Positions 1 through 6,239 of a stretch of 8,360 nt of DNA are shown here, one piece after another. The first letter of the stretch is position 1, and each line of letters begins with the position of its first letter. Source of the DNA: an uncultured Acinetobacter sp. (GTDB lineage: Bacteria; Cyanobacteriota; Vampirovibrionia; Gastranaerophilales; Gastranaerophilaceae); NCBI GenBank assembly GCA_946623365.1, contig CAMORE010000092.1, forward strand, positions 1 through 8,360, in the 5' to 3' direction. The position numbers and the translations under genes were made by a program. Below the pieces are notes generated by a model that was given only the letters and a program-made list of their open reading frames with translations, did no database searches and was not told the origin of the DNA.

Positions 1-129
1 TTTTTGCGTTAAACGAGTCTTCGGATTTTGCTTTCAGTACTAATCGTACTTTCAGCAAAAGTCCTTCGCTCTCTGCAAAAAATTCGCAACTCGCGAAAAA
101 GCTCGTTCTCGCTACCCATCTCCCTGCAT
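1..129. repeat. Gene-free hairpin-rich segment downstream of tRNA-Gly, possibly an interspersed repeat
   Basis: No convincing gene is seen here: open frames run through on both strands without a good ribosome-binding site and overlap the tRNA. The segment is visibly richer in G+C than the flanking intergenic DNA. It contains an imperfect inverted repeat, arms 26-40 and 46-60 around the loop TAATC, with 12 of 15 positions paired and one symmetric TTC/TTC internal mismatch. A second small hairpin has arms TTCGC and GCGAA around AACTC at about 77-91. Placement just past a tRNA terminator is a common site for interspersed palindromic repeats or decayed insertions. This is only a suspicion, since a second copy is not visible in the window. 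Confidence 0.35.
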
Positions 130-153
130 AAAAAAAGACCTTCTCGGTCTTCT
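130..153 (-). terminator. Rho-independent terminator of tRNA-Gly
   Basis: On the minus strand a 6-bp stem AAGACC/GGTCTT (arms 146-151 and 135-140) with a 5-nt loop runs into six U residues. It begins 9 nt past the encoded CCA of tRNA-Gly, as expected for termination of a monocistronic tRNA transcript. Confidence 0.85.
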
Positions 154-159
154 TTTAAA

Positions 160-234
160 TGGAGCGGGAGACGAGGCTCGAACTCGCGACATCCTCCTTG
201 GCAAGGAGGCATTCTACCACTGAATTACCCCCGC
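160..234 (-). tRNA. tRNA-Gly (anticodon GCC)
   Basis: The minus strand folds into a full cloverleaf. The acceptor stem GCGGGGG/CTCCCGC contains one G-U pair, the anticodon stem CCTCC/GGAGG (plus-strand arms 193-197 and 205-209) encloses the loop TTGCCAA, and the T-arm contains TTCGAGC. The anticodon is GCC (plus positions 200-202), which reads GGC and GGU glycine codons. The discriminator base is U and CCA is encoded at 160-162. The gene has its own promoter (301-328) and terminator (130-153), so it is transcribed independently of the exporter gene upstream. Confidence 0.97.
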
Positions 235-300
235 ATAAAGCGTTCTGTTATTTTAATTTCACTACAGGAAGTTTGTTTTACCCCTGCAATTCATAATATT

Positions 301-328
301 ATGATACATGCTAACTTCTTGTTGTCAA
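301..328 (-). promoter_or_regulatory. Sigma70-type promoter for tRNA-Gly
   Basis: On the minus strand a consensus -35 TTGACA (323-328) is separated by 16 nt from a -10 TATCAT (301-306), about 60 nt before the mature tRNA 5' end. It lies immediately after the stop codon of the exporter. A 14-bp perfect palindrome (291-304) overlaps the -10 and start region, which may be incidental AT-rich symmetry. The tRNA-Val promoter at 7091-7118 has the same layout. Confidence 0.8.
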
Positions 329-336
329 TACCAAAT

Positions 337-1917
337 TTATACATTGCTCTTTTCATCAGCTTTTTTTCTTGATGTATCATTCAAAAAGTATATAAACGGC
401 AGTATTAACACAACAGCAACAGCATAATATCTAAATGTTTCAACATAACCCCACAAAGCAGCCTGCTGGCTTAACAGCCTGTATATTTGCCCATGTGCCA
501 TATGTACTGCTGTTAACGGGTCAACCTGTGACATAAAAGCTGAACTTATAGCCCCAACTCTTTCCGTAAATACAGGATTTGTATCAGTTAAGGATTTAAC
601 CATCATCATTTGATGTGCTTGAGAAAATCTTGCTATCATTGTGGTTGCGATTGAGGTTCCTATTGCTGCACCTACATTCTTAAACAAATTCTGAACACCT
701 GATGCGTTTGTCTGCTCTTCGTTAGATAATGTTGCACAAGATATATTTGAAAGAGGAACCATTGAAAGCACCATTCCGGCTCCGAATACAAAGTTTGGCA
801 GTGCAATATTTGCAAGAGCTATGTTTGTATTTATTTCTCCAAATAATAAACCTCCAATTGCCAGAGTCACAAGCCCGAGAGCAGCAACCGGTTTTATACC
901 GAGTCTTACTACTAATATTCCGCTTAAAATTGATGCAACAAAACAACCTGCACCACGAGGTATCATAGACAAACCGCTTAAGAAAGAAGTATATCCGAGT
1001 AACCTTTGAAGCATAGAAGGAAGGATTGCCGCAGATGACATTAATATCATCATTAAGACTATTTGGCCGCCTGTTCCGATTAAAAAGTTTTTATTTTTTA
1101 ATATTGAAAGATTAATAAGACCGTCGCCGGTTTTGGCTTTCTTTTTCTGAATGTAAACAAAAGCAAAAAAGCACAGCGTTGAAACGGTAAATAACTTACA
1201 AATCCAAGGTGCTCCAAACCAGTCAGCATCATTACCTTTGTCAAGAACTATTTGCAGTGTCAAAAGCCAAATGGCAAGGAAGAAAAATCCTGAAAAATCC
1301 ATTTTAACATTTTTTTGTTTTCTGGAATACGGCGGTTCTTCAACATATTTTTGAGTTAAAAAATAACAAATAATTCCGAAAGGAATATTTATAAAATATA
1401 TAAACGGCCAAGACCAGTTTTCAGTAATCCATCCGCCGACAGATGGCCCTAAAATCGGAGCCATGATTACGCCTAAACCAAAAACCGCCATTGCTTGCGG
1501 GAGCTTCTCTTTCGGGAATATTTCAAAAATGATGGCTTGTGCTATCGGCATTATTCCTCCGCCTCCGATACCTTGAATAATACGAGCTCCAAGCATCATT
1601 GCCATTGAATTTGCCAGTCCGCACATTATAGAAGCTATTGTAAATATAGTGATACTCAATAAGAAATATTGCTTTCTTCCGATAAGTCTGCTAAAAAAAT
1701 CAACAGTTGGAATTATGATACCGCTTGCAACAAGGTAGCTTGTAATAATCCATGTAGATTCGTTATGACTGATGGAAAAACTTCCCGCCATATATGGAAG
1801 AGCTACGTTTGAAATGGTTTCATCCAGAGCAAACATAAATATTGATAACATAACGGGTATCATTGTTATCCAAGGGTTTATCTTAAATTTCCACTCTTCT
1901 TGAACTGCGCTTTCCAT
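337..1917 (-). CDS. MFS multidrug exporter, DHA2 (EmrB/QacA) family
   Basis: The product is a 526-residue inner-membrane protein with the length and about 14 hydrophobic segments usual for DHA2 drug:proton antiporters. Visible family motifs in order are a D1-type motif in the first membrane segment (LDETISNVALP, Asp32), a loop 2-3 motif A variant (SRLIGRK, 76-82), motif B in segment 4 (ARIIQGIGGGG, Arg112), and the antiporter motif C in segment 5 (GLGVIMAPILGPSVGG, 147-162). A frame extending 19 codons further upstream exists, but the start at 1917 is preferred because AAGGA lies 5 nt before it and the upstream residues look like translated leader. No EmrA-type membrane-fusion partner is present in the window. 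It lies 83 bp downstream of the Nudix gene on the same strand, so co-transcription is possible. The substrate cannot be told from the sequence. Confidence 0.93.
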   Translation of the reverse strand: MESAVQEEWKFKINPWITMIPVMLSIFMFALDETISNVALPYMAGSFSISHNESTWIITSYLVASGIIIPTVDFFSRLIGRKQYFLLSITIFTIASIMCGLANSMAMMLGARIIQGIGGGGIMPIAQAIIFEIFPKEKLPQAMAVFGLGVIMAPILGPSVGGWITENWSWPFIYFINIPFGIICYFLTQKYVEEPPYSRKQKNVKMDFSGFFFLAIWLLTLQIVLDKGNDADWFGAPWICKLFTVSTLCFFAFVYIQKKKAKTGDGLINLSILKNKNFLIGTGGQIVLMMILMSSAAILPSMLQRLLGYTSFLSGLSMIPRGAGCFVASILSGILVVRLGIKPVAALGLVTLAIGGLLFGEINTNIALANIALPNFVFGAGMVLSMVPLSNISCATLSNEEQTNASGVQNLFKNVGAAIGTSIATTMIARFSQAHQMMMVKSLTDTNPVFTERVGAISSAFMSQVDPLTAVHMAHGQIYRLLSQQAALWGYVETFRYYAVAVVLILPFIYFLNDTSRKKADEKSNV

Positions 1918-1922
1918 AATAG

Positions 1923-1927
1923 TCCTT
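1923..1927 (-). promoter_or_regulatory. Ribosome-binding site that fixes the exporter start
   Basis: AAGGA on the minus strand, 5 nt before the ATG at 1917. It argues against the upstream in-frame ATG at 1974, which lies inside a hairpin. Confidence 0.8.
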
Positions 1928-1954
1928 CTATTGTACACGCAAATTAAAACATAA

Positions 1955-1986
1955 ATATGTTGCAAAAGCAACATGTTATTTTTGCT
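1955..1986 (-). promoter_or_regulatory. Leader hairpins upstream of the exporter, possible attenuator
   Basis: Between the Nudix stop and the exporter start, the minus strand contains a 7-bp stem ATGTTGC/GCAACAT with a four-U loop (1957-1974). An overlapping alternative pairs GCAAAA (1981-1986 on the plus strand as its complement) with TTTTGC at 1963-1968. The two foldings share bases and cannot both form. Neither is followed by a clean U-tract, so this is more likely an attenuator-like or processing structure than a simple terminator. Function is unproven. Confidence 0.3.
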
Positions 1987-2000
1987 ACATAGAGGAATGA

Positions 2001-2756
2001 TTAAATTTTTATTTTCCCTTTGTTTAATGCTAAAAGTGCAATCGCTGTTAAGGTTTGACCATTTGGAATTTTGCCTGCTTTAGAAAGTGTTTTTAACCAT
2101 TCAGGTAGCCTCTTTACAGGCACAAAATGCCATCCTCTTGTAACTCCGCCATCAGTAAGAGCTTTTGTTGACGGCTTTAATTTTTCTATAACGGCTTTAT
2201 AGTAATGAGTTGCTTCATCTGTTAGCCCTGGGGTTGTACGTATTTCACCGTTTGGATTAAGCGGTATTATTTTTTTTGCTTTTAGTCCGGTTTCTTCCGA
2301 CAATTCTCTTACTGCACTTTCCATTGCGGATTCATTTTGAAAAACATCTTCATCACCTATTATTCCGGCGGGGAATGCCAGAATTCTTGCTTCTTGTCCT
2401 CTCCTTGCAATGTCAATAGGTCTAGCTTCTTCTTGGATTACAGTCCATTTTCTGCCAAATTTGTCTTTATAAATCGGAGCAATCATTGTAACATCTTTTG
2501 AGGCTTGTTCTGTTCCTCTGCTAGCCATGGTATACGCAAGTTGTTTTCCGCTGTTGTCTGTTGCGGTTAAACCATATCTTTTTATAAATTTGTCAAAATC
2601 AGATTTCCCCTCTATTTTCCAATTCGGAACAGCAGGTGCGTTAGACGGCATAAAAAGAGTTCCGTTTGGACCTCTCTTAATTAATGCAGAAGCTCCATAC
2701 TCTTTTTTTAAATTTTTTTCCATATAGTGTTGTGTTATCGTATCTAAAATTTTCAT
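2001..2756 (-). CDS. Nudix hydrolase, ADP-ribose pyrophosphatase-like
   Basis: This 251-residue protein contains a Nudix box whose catalytic half is canonical: Glu142, then seven residues, then RELSEETGL (150-158), supplying the metal-binding glutamates. The preceding glycine-to-Glu142 spacing is about two residues longer than the classic G-x5-E. Upstream QEEARPID (108-115) and LAFPAGII (126-133), and downstream TTPGLTDEATHYY (174-186), match the pattern of the ADP-ribose/nucleoside-diphosphate-sugar pyrophosphatase branch, which hydrolyses ADP-ribose to AMP and ribose 5-phosphate. Substrate remains inferred. About 90 N-terminal residues precede the recognisable fold and match no domain I know. 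The gene starts 9 nt after the stop of the secreted-protein gene and has only weak purine-rich upstream sequence, which suggests translational coupling. Confidence 0.88.
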   Translation of the reverse strand: MKILDTITQHYMEKNLKKEYGASALIKRGPNGTLFMPSNAPAVPNWKIEGKSDFDKFIKRYGLTATDNSGKQLAYTMASRGTEQASKDVTMIAPIYKDKFGRKWTVIQEEARPIDIARRGQEARILAFPAGIIGDEDVFQNESAMESAVRELSEETGLKAKKIIPLNPNGEIRTTPGLTDEATHYYKAVIEKLKPSTKALTDGGVTRGWHFVPVKRLPEWLKTLSKAGKIPNGQTLTAIALLALNKGKIKI

Positions 2757-2765
2757 AATATTAAT

Positions 2766-3407
2766 TTATTCTTCTTCCCTAAGTAAAAGTATAGCAGAGT
2801 TGATTTCTTCTTTTAGATAATCCATTTGCTGTTCAATATTTGCAGGACTGTATATAGAACCGCTTTCGGAATATGCCATATATCGTTGATATTGAGCGGC
2901 TTCTTTTCTTAAGGTCATCAATGTTTTTACATATCTGTTAACTTCTGCGAGTTTTTTAAAAGATTCATAATAGCTTTCGGGCTTTCCGTTATATTCTTTC
3001 ATCAGATGATCAATATTAAAGGTAAGAACATTCCCTTTAGCGACAAACAGTTGTGTGTTTTCGTTTTCTTCTATACAATCATATAATTTTTCAAGCATAG
3101 GTATAATTAAGTTAATATCATTAACGTAACCGGACGCTTTATCTTTTTTTTGGATTATATCTATAAAAGCAGGATTATCTCTCGGTACCGGTTTTAAATC
3201 AGATGGGTTATCAAAGCCCTGTTGCGGTTCAAATACAGGCTCTGAAACTTTTGTTTTTGACTTTTCATGCTCTATTCGGGGCAGATTACCGGCATATCCC
3301 TTGCCTTGCAATTCTTTTTCTAATGCTTTATTTTTTCTGTTCCAAAAAAATGCATTAGAAGGGAGTGCAAACGACATTATTATTAATAAAGCAATTAATT
3401 TTTTCAT
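2766..3407 (-). CDS. Secreted or periplasmic protein of unknown function
   Basis: The 213-residue product opens with a typical Sec signal peptide: MKK, a hydrophobic core through residue 15, and a predicted signal peptidase I site after SNA (residue 19). No lipobox cysteine is seen. The mature part starts with a basic stretch (FWNRKNK), then a proline- and charge-rich linker to about residue 75, then a largely alpha-helical C-terminal region ending in acidic residues. I do not recognise a family. It is the first gene of a minus-strand operon with the Nudix hydrolase. No Shine-Dalgarno is visible before its ATG, and the best -10 (3414-3419) would start transcription at or next to the start codon, so the mRNA may be leaderless. 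Confidence 0.8.
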   Translation of the reverse strand: MKKLIALLIIMSFALPSNAFFWNRKNKALEKELQGKGYAGNLPRIEHEKSKTKVSEPVFEPQQGFDNPSDLKPVPRDNPAFIDIIQKKDKASGYVNDINLIIPMLEKLYDCIEENENTQLFVAKGNVLTFNIDHLMKEYNGKPESYYESFKKLAEVNRYVKTLMTLRKEAAQYQRYMAYSESGSIYSPANIEQQMDYLKEEINSAILLLREEE

Positions 3408-3413
3408 AATATT

Positions 3414-3441
3414 ATTATATTTATTTTATACCAAAAGGCAA
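3414..3441 (-). promoter_or_regulatory. Putative promoter of the secreted-protein/Nudix operon
   Basis: The minus strand has a perfect -10 TATAAT (3414-3419) and a modest -35 TTGCCT (3436-3441) with a 16-nt spacer. The predicted start is about 3407, the first base of the ATG. An alternative -10 TATAAA (3425-3430) would give a leader of only about a dozen bases. The -35 overlaps one arm of the inverted repeat at 3428-3464. Confidence 0.45.
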
Positions 3442-3464
3442 GATTACAAATTACCTTTTGGTAT
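3428..3464. promoter_or_regulatory. 11-bp inverted repeat in the divergent spacer
   Basis: Perfect arms ATACCAAAAGG (3428-3438) and CCTTTTGGTAT (3454-3464) enclose a 15-nt loop. Only a short run of four U follows on the plus strand and none on the minus strand, so it is a poor terminator. Because one arm overlaps the promoter of the minus-strand operon, an operator role is possible. Confidence 0.4.
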
Positions 3465-3492
3465 TTTGCAATGAAATAGAATATAAAATAAC

Positions 3493-3515
3493 AAAAAGCC
3501 GCAAATCATTGCGGC
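3493..3515 (-). terminator. Rho-independent terminator on the minus strand, inside the spacer
   Basis: The minus strand forms a 7-bp GC-rich stem GCCGCAA/TTGCGGC with a 4-nt loop followed by five U. No annotated minus-strand gene ends here, so it implies a short transcript starting within 3516-3692: either a small RNA or the mRNA of the tiny ORF at 3525-3602, whose stop is 9 nt before the hairpin. Confidence 0.7.
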
Positions 3516-3524
3516 ATTAACTCG

Positions 3525-3602
3525 TTAGATAAAGGAGTGGAGGAGAAAATAAAGAAAAGAGATTATACTTGTATATACCACGATATATATAATATATAAC
3601 AT
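3525..3602 (-). CDS. Possible 25-residue hydrophobic peptide (speculative)
   Basis: An ATG at 3600-3602 opens 25 codons ending in TAA, 9 nt upstream of a good terminator. The predicted peptide (MLYIIYIVVY... ending LLHSFI) is almost entirely hydrophobic and could span a membrane once, like type I toxin or other single-TM small proteins. Against it, no Shine-Dalgarno precedes the ATG, there are no charged residues, and T-rich DNA readily yields such hydrophobic frames by chance. The same transcript could instead be a noncoding RNA with a C/U-rich anti-SD stretch. Confidence 0.2.
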   Translation of the reverse strand: MLYIIYIVVYTSIISFLYFLLHSFI

Positions 3603-3680
3603 GAATGTTTTACATTGTTACATAACTTAATAGTGTATAAAATACAATCACTTTGTAGTATAATAAAATTACCGGCTATT

Positions 3681-3686
3681 GGAGAG
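3681..3686 (+). promoter_or_regulatory. Ribosome-binding site that fixes the dapB start
   Basis: GGAGAG ends 6 nt before the ATG at 3693. The in-frame ATG at 3615 has no such site, and its extra 26 residues precede the conserved N-terminal beta strand of DapB. Confidence 0.85.
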
Positions 3687-3692
3687 ATTTAT

Positions 3693-4442
3693 ATGATAAA
3701 TATAGCAGTTTGCGGCTCAAACGGAAAAATGGGGCAGGAAGTTATCAAAGCGGTAAATAATGCTGAAGACATGACTCTTGTTGCACGAATAGATATTAAT
3801 AATGGTGAATTTGCAACAATAAAAGATGCCAAAAATTCAGTTAATATCGATATTCTGGTTGATTTTACACAACCTAAGTCAATATATGAAAACGCTTTAT
3901 ATTGCTTAAATAATAATATTAATATTGTGATTGGTACAACCGGTTTAAGTGATTCTCAGCTCGCAGAATTAAAAAATCTTTCAACAAAAACAGGAACAGG
4001 ATGCTTAGTTGCGCCGAATTTTTCAACGGGTGCTGTTTTAATGATGAAATTTGCACAAATAGCCGCTAAGTATTTTAATAACGCTGAAATTATAGAACTT
4101 CACCACAACCAAAAAAAAGATGCTCCATCCGGTACTGCTGTGAAAACAGCTGCAATGATGGCGGAAGTTAATAATAATTTTGCAAGCGGAAATTGTGCTG
4201 AAACCGAAACCATAGAAGGTGCAAGAGGTGCAAACTCATATAATAATATTCATATACATTCTGTTCGCATGCCGGGATTTATGGCTTCTCAAGAAGTTGT
4301 ATTTGGTTCTAACGGTCAAACCCTGAGAATAAGACACGATTCTACGGACCGAGAGTGTTATATGCCGGGAGTCCTTCTTGCAATAAGATATTTGAGCGAG
4401 CATAAAGAATTTATATACGGATTGGATAATATTCTGAGCTAA
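3693..4442 (+). CDS. dapB: 4-hydroxy-tetrahydrodipicolinate reductase
   Basis: DapB reduces 4-hydroxy-tetrahydrodipicolinate to tetrahydrodipicolinate with NAD(P)H, the second committed cytoplasmic step toward diaminopimelate and lysine. The 249-residue length is normal. The N-terminal Rossmann loop GSNGKMG (8-14) binds the nucleotide, with GTTG at 81-84 and APNFSTG at 107-113. The catalytic signature ELHHNQKKDAPSGTA (135-149) contains the proton-donor pair His137 and Lys141, equivalent to E. coli His159 and Lys163. The GARG and IHIHSVRMPGF segments (177-196) and the C-terminal RHDSTDRECYMPGVLLAIR stretch are also typical. All key residues are present. It is followed 18 bp later by asd, an enzyme of the same pathway, and the pair is probably co-transcribed. 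Confidence 0.98.
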   Translation: MINIAVCGSNGKMGQEVIKAVNNAEDMTLVARIDINNGEFATIKDAKNSVNIDILVDFTQPKSIYENALYCLNNNINIVIGTTGLSDSQLAELKNLSTKTGTGCLVAPNFSTGAVLMMKFAQIAAKYFNNAEIIELHHNQKKDAPSGTAVKTAAMMAEVNNNFASGNCAETETIEGARGANSYNNIHIHSVRMPGFMASQEVVFGSNGQTLRIRHDSTDRECYMPGVLLAIRYLSEHKEFIYGLDNILS

Positions 4443-4460
4443 GTTAAGAAAAGGAACATT

Positions 4461-5483
4461 ATGAAAAAACCAAGAATAGCTGTTTTAGGTGCAACGGGAG
4501 TTGTCGGAAGAGAAATTTTAAAGATTACTGAAGAGCTGAACGTAGAATTTGAAAGCATCAGATTTTTGTCCAGTGCCAAAAGTGCAGGTTCAAAAATAAA
4601 ATTTAAAGATAAAGAGTATACAGTAGAAGAAGCTGTTCCCGAAATATTTGATGATGTCGATATTGTCATGGCATCAGCAGGGGGTTCTACAAGCAAGCAT
4701 TTTGCCCCTGAGATTGTTAAACGCGGCGGAATGATAATTGATAATTCCTCAGCTTTTCGTATGGACAAAGATGTTCCGCTTGTTATTGCAGGAGTAAATG
4801 ATGAGGATTTGAAGTGGCATAAAGGTATTGTTGCAAATCCGAATTGTTCAACATCTCAGCTGATGCTTGTTCTTGAACCGCTGAAAAAGTTTGATATAAA
4901 AAGACTTATTGTTTCTACATACCAATCGGTATCAGGAGCGGGCTTAGCAGCTATGAACGAATTAAGGGATGATACAAAAGCAAGGCTGGAAGGTAAAGAA
5001 TTTAACAATGTCTGCTTCAAAAAACCGATATCTTTTAATATTATTCCGCAAATAGATGTATTTTGTGAAAACGGATATACAAAAGAAGAGATGAAAGTTG
5101 TAAATGAAACAAGAAAAATTCTTCATCTTGATGAAAACACAAAAATCTCTTGTACTGCCGCGAGAGTTCCGGTTTTTAGAGGTCATTCGGAAGCTGTGGA
5201 TATTGAATTTGGGGTAAATGTTGAACCAAATGAAATAAGAGAGATTCTTAAGAATTCATACGGAGTTACTGTTATAGACAATCCTGATAACTTTGAATAT
5301 CCGACAACCAGAGATGCAGACGGAGTTGATCCGGTTTTCGTAGGTAGAATAAGGAAAAATCTTGCATTTGATAACGGTATTTCTTTATGGTGTGTCGCAG
5401 ATAATTTAAGAATAGGTGCAGCACTAAATACTGTTAGAATATGTAAAAAAGTAATAGAAATGGGTTTATACAGAAATAGATAA
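4461..5483 (+). CDS. asd: Aspartate-semialdehyde dehydrogenase
   Basis: Asd reduces L-aspartyl-4-phosphate to aspartate 4-semialdehyde with NADPH, the branch point for lysine/diaminopimelate, threonine and methionine. The 340-residue length is standard for the bacterial form. The nucleotide loop GATGVVG lies at 10-16, the catalytic cysteine in NPNCSTSQ is Cys129, SVSGAG follows at 156-161, and the substrate-binding and catalytic RVPVFRGHSEAV region carries His242. The C-terminal VGRIRKN and DNLRIGAALNTVRI segments are also characteristic. AAGGA sits 5 nt before the ATG. Coupled to dapB, it keeps two diaminopimelate-supplying steps in one transcript. Nothing is unusual or missing. Confidence 0.98.
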   Translation: MKKPRIAVLGATGVVGREILKITEELNVEFESIRFLSSAKSAGSKIKFKDKEYTVEEAVPEIFDDVDIVMASAGGSTSKHFAPEIVKRGGMIIDNSSAFRMDKDVPLVIAGVNDEDLKWHKGIVANPNCSTSQLMLVLEPLKKFDIKRLIVSTYQSVSGAGLAAMNELRDDTKARLEGKEFNNVCFKKPISFNIIPQIDVFCENGYTKEEMKVVNETRKILHLDENTKISCTAARVPVFRGHSEAVDIEFGVNVEPNEIREILKNSYGVTVIDNPDNFEYPTTRDADGVDPVFVGRIRKNLAFDNGISLWCVADNLRIGAALNTVRICKKVIEMGLYRNR

Positions 5484-5522
5484 GATTTAATTTTATACAA
5501 TTCGGGGGAGAAAAAATAATAT

Positions 5523-5717
5523 ATGCAAATTCCATCAATAATGCCAAGCAAAATTTCATCATTAAGACCGTCTAAAAGAAAAATAGTACGCACAATTTAC
5601 ACAACAGAAAAATTTGCTAAAAATATTCAGTCAGAAATCCCTAAAGAAACAAAAGGACTGGCAGAGGCCGTTTATTCTGGTTGTAAATCATTAAGAATGA
5701 AATTGACCAAGAACTAG
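5523..5717 (+). CDS. Small basic hypothetical protein
   Basis: This 64-codon ORF lies 39 bp downstream of asd on the same strand and may be the last gene of that operon. The product is rich in Lys, Arg and Ser (SLRPSKRKIVRTIYTTEKF), with no signal peptide, membrane segment or recognised motif. A strong GGGGGAG (5504-5510) precedes it, but the spacing to the ATG is 12 nt, longer than usual, and an in-frame stop at 5517-5519 excludes a closer start. Codon usage resembles the neighbours. A real small protein is plausible but unproven. No terminator for the plus strand is evident after it. Confidence 0.5.
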   Translation: MQIPSIMPSKISSLRPSKRKIVRTIYTTEKFAKNIQSEIPKETKGLAEAVYSGCKSLRMKLTKN

Positions 5718-5734
5718 ATTTAATATATTAAGTA

Positions 5735-5765
5735 CAAAAAAGAAGCCTGATTCAGTAAATCAGGC
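5735..5765 (-). terminator. Rho-independent terminator of the 56-codon gene
   Basis: On the minus strand GCCTGATT/AATCAGGC forms an 8-bp stem (arms 5758-5765 and 5745-5752) around a 5-nt loop, followed by TTC and then six U. It is 72 nt past the stop of the small minus-strand gene. There is no U-tract on the plus strand, so it should not terminate the dapB-asd transcript. Confidence 0.85.
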
Positions 5766-5837
5766 GCTAATAGATAAGTAAGTTTTGGGGAATTAAATTA
5801 GTTAAGTAAGATTAAGATTGGTATTATTTAAAAAACT

Positions 5838-6008
5838 TTATTTCTTCGCTCTTGATATAAATGTAACTCTTGATTTCATGTCAATTGCGAATAATCGCAT
5901 CTCGTCGACCAGAATATGTGACTGATCATCACGATCACCGTCTATGAAGAATTCTTTTGAGATTTGTGTTGCCATTGCATTGATGTTGTACGTATTTAAT
6001 ACTGCCAT
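5838..6008 (-). CDS. Conserved-looking small protein of 56 residues, function unknown
   Basis: The start MAVLNTYNINAMATQ leads into an acidic middle (FFIDGDRDDQSHILVDEMRLF) and a basic C-terminus ending SRAKK. There is no signal peptide or membrane segment. It is a small, soluble, probably alpha/beta or helical protein, and I do not recognise a family. Support for a real gene is good: AGAGG (plus-strand complement at 6016-6020) lies 7 nt before the ATG, codons are balanced (GAC, GGT, CTG, GTC) rather than AT-drifted, and a strong terminator follows. A possible promoter at 6240-6267 would give a leader of about 225 nt, suggesting post-transcriptional control. It is divergent from the 156-codon gene. 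Confidence 0.78.
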   Translation of the reverse strand: MAVLNTYNINAMATQISKEFFIDGDRDDQSHILVDEMRLFAIDMKSRVTFISRAKK

Positions 6009-6239
6009 GATAATACCTCTCTGTCCGTTTTTGGACGTTTTCTCTTTGCCCTGAATAAACTCTCCGCTTTTAGGTATATTTATCTATTCCTTTAAATAAT
6101 CAAAGGGATAAACATTGATAGACCCGTTATACGAATCATTGATTCAGAGTGTCTTACTTAATTTCGGATAGTGTAAAACTTAACTCTTAATTTGGTATTT
6201 AATTTTAACTCTCTGTGGATTTGTCTTACACATATATAA

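Larger units (their letters stand above)
3408..3692. other. Divergent intergenic region between the secreted-protein gene and dapB
   Basis: The 285-bp spacer contains, left to right, the probable promoter and inverted repeat for the minus-strand operon, a minus-strand terminator hairpin (3493-3515), a purine-rich stretch with SD-like AAAGGAG and GGAGGAG not followed by any nearby start codon, and a very AT-rich dapB promoter region. The dapB promoter may use TTGTTA (3615-3620) with TATAAA (3636-3641), spacing 15, or the TATAAT at 3659-3664, but neither pair is compelling. No lysine riboswitch (L-box) elements are recognisable. Confidence 0.5.

Noticed and set aside
9..372. Open frames on both strands over the tRNA-Gly region (9-212 minus, 28-372 plus)
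   Set aside because: They overlap the tRNA, its terminator and its promoter, have no ribosome-binding site, and make no recognisable protein.
722..1009. Three short ORFs inside the exporter gene
   Set aside because: They are out-of-frame shadows of a well-supported DHA2 transporter and have no independent signals.
2527..2727. Plus-strand 66-codon ORF opposite the Nudix gene
   Set aside because: It is the antisense shadow of a confident CDS.
3540..3690. Lysine riboswitch upstream of dapB
   Set aside because: None of the conserved L-box junction elements or stems can be recognised, and the spacer is too AT-rich and short.
4439..5593. Minus-strand ORFs opposite asd
   Set aside because: They are antisense shadows of asd, whose catalytic motifs are intact.
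6009..6110. Cyclic-di-GMP riboswitch suggested by a CAGGGCAAAG-like stretch in the 56-codon gene leader
   Set aside because: Only a short similarity exists; the second conserved strand and the tetraloop receptor are missing.
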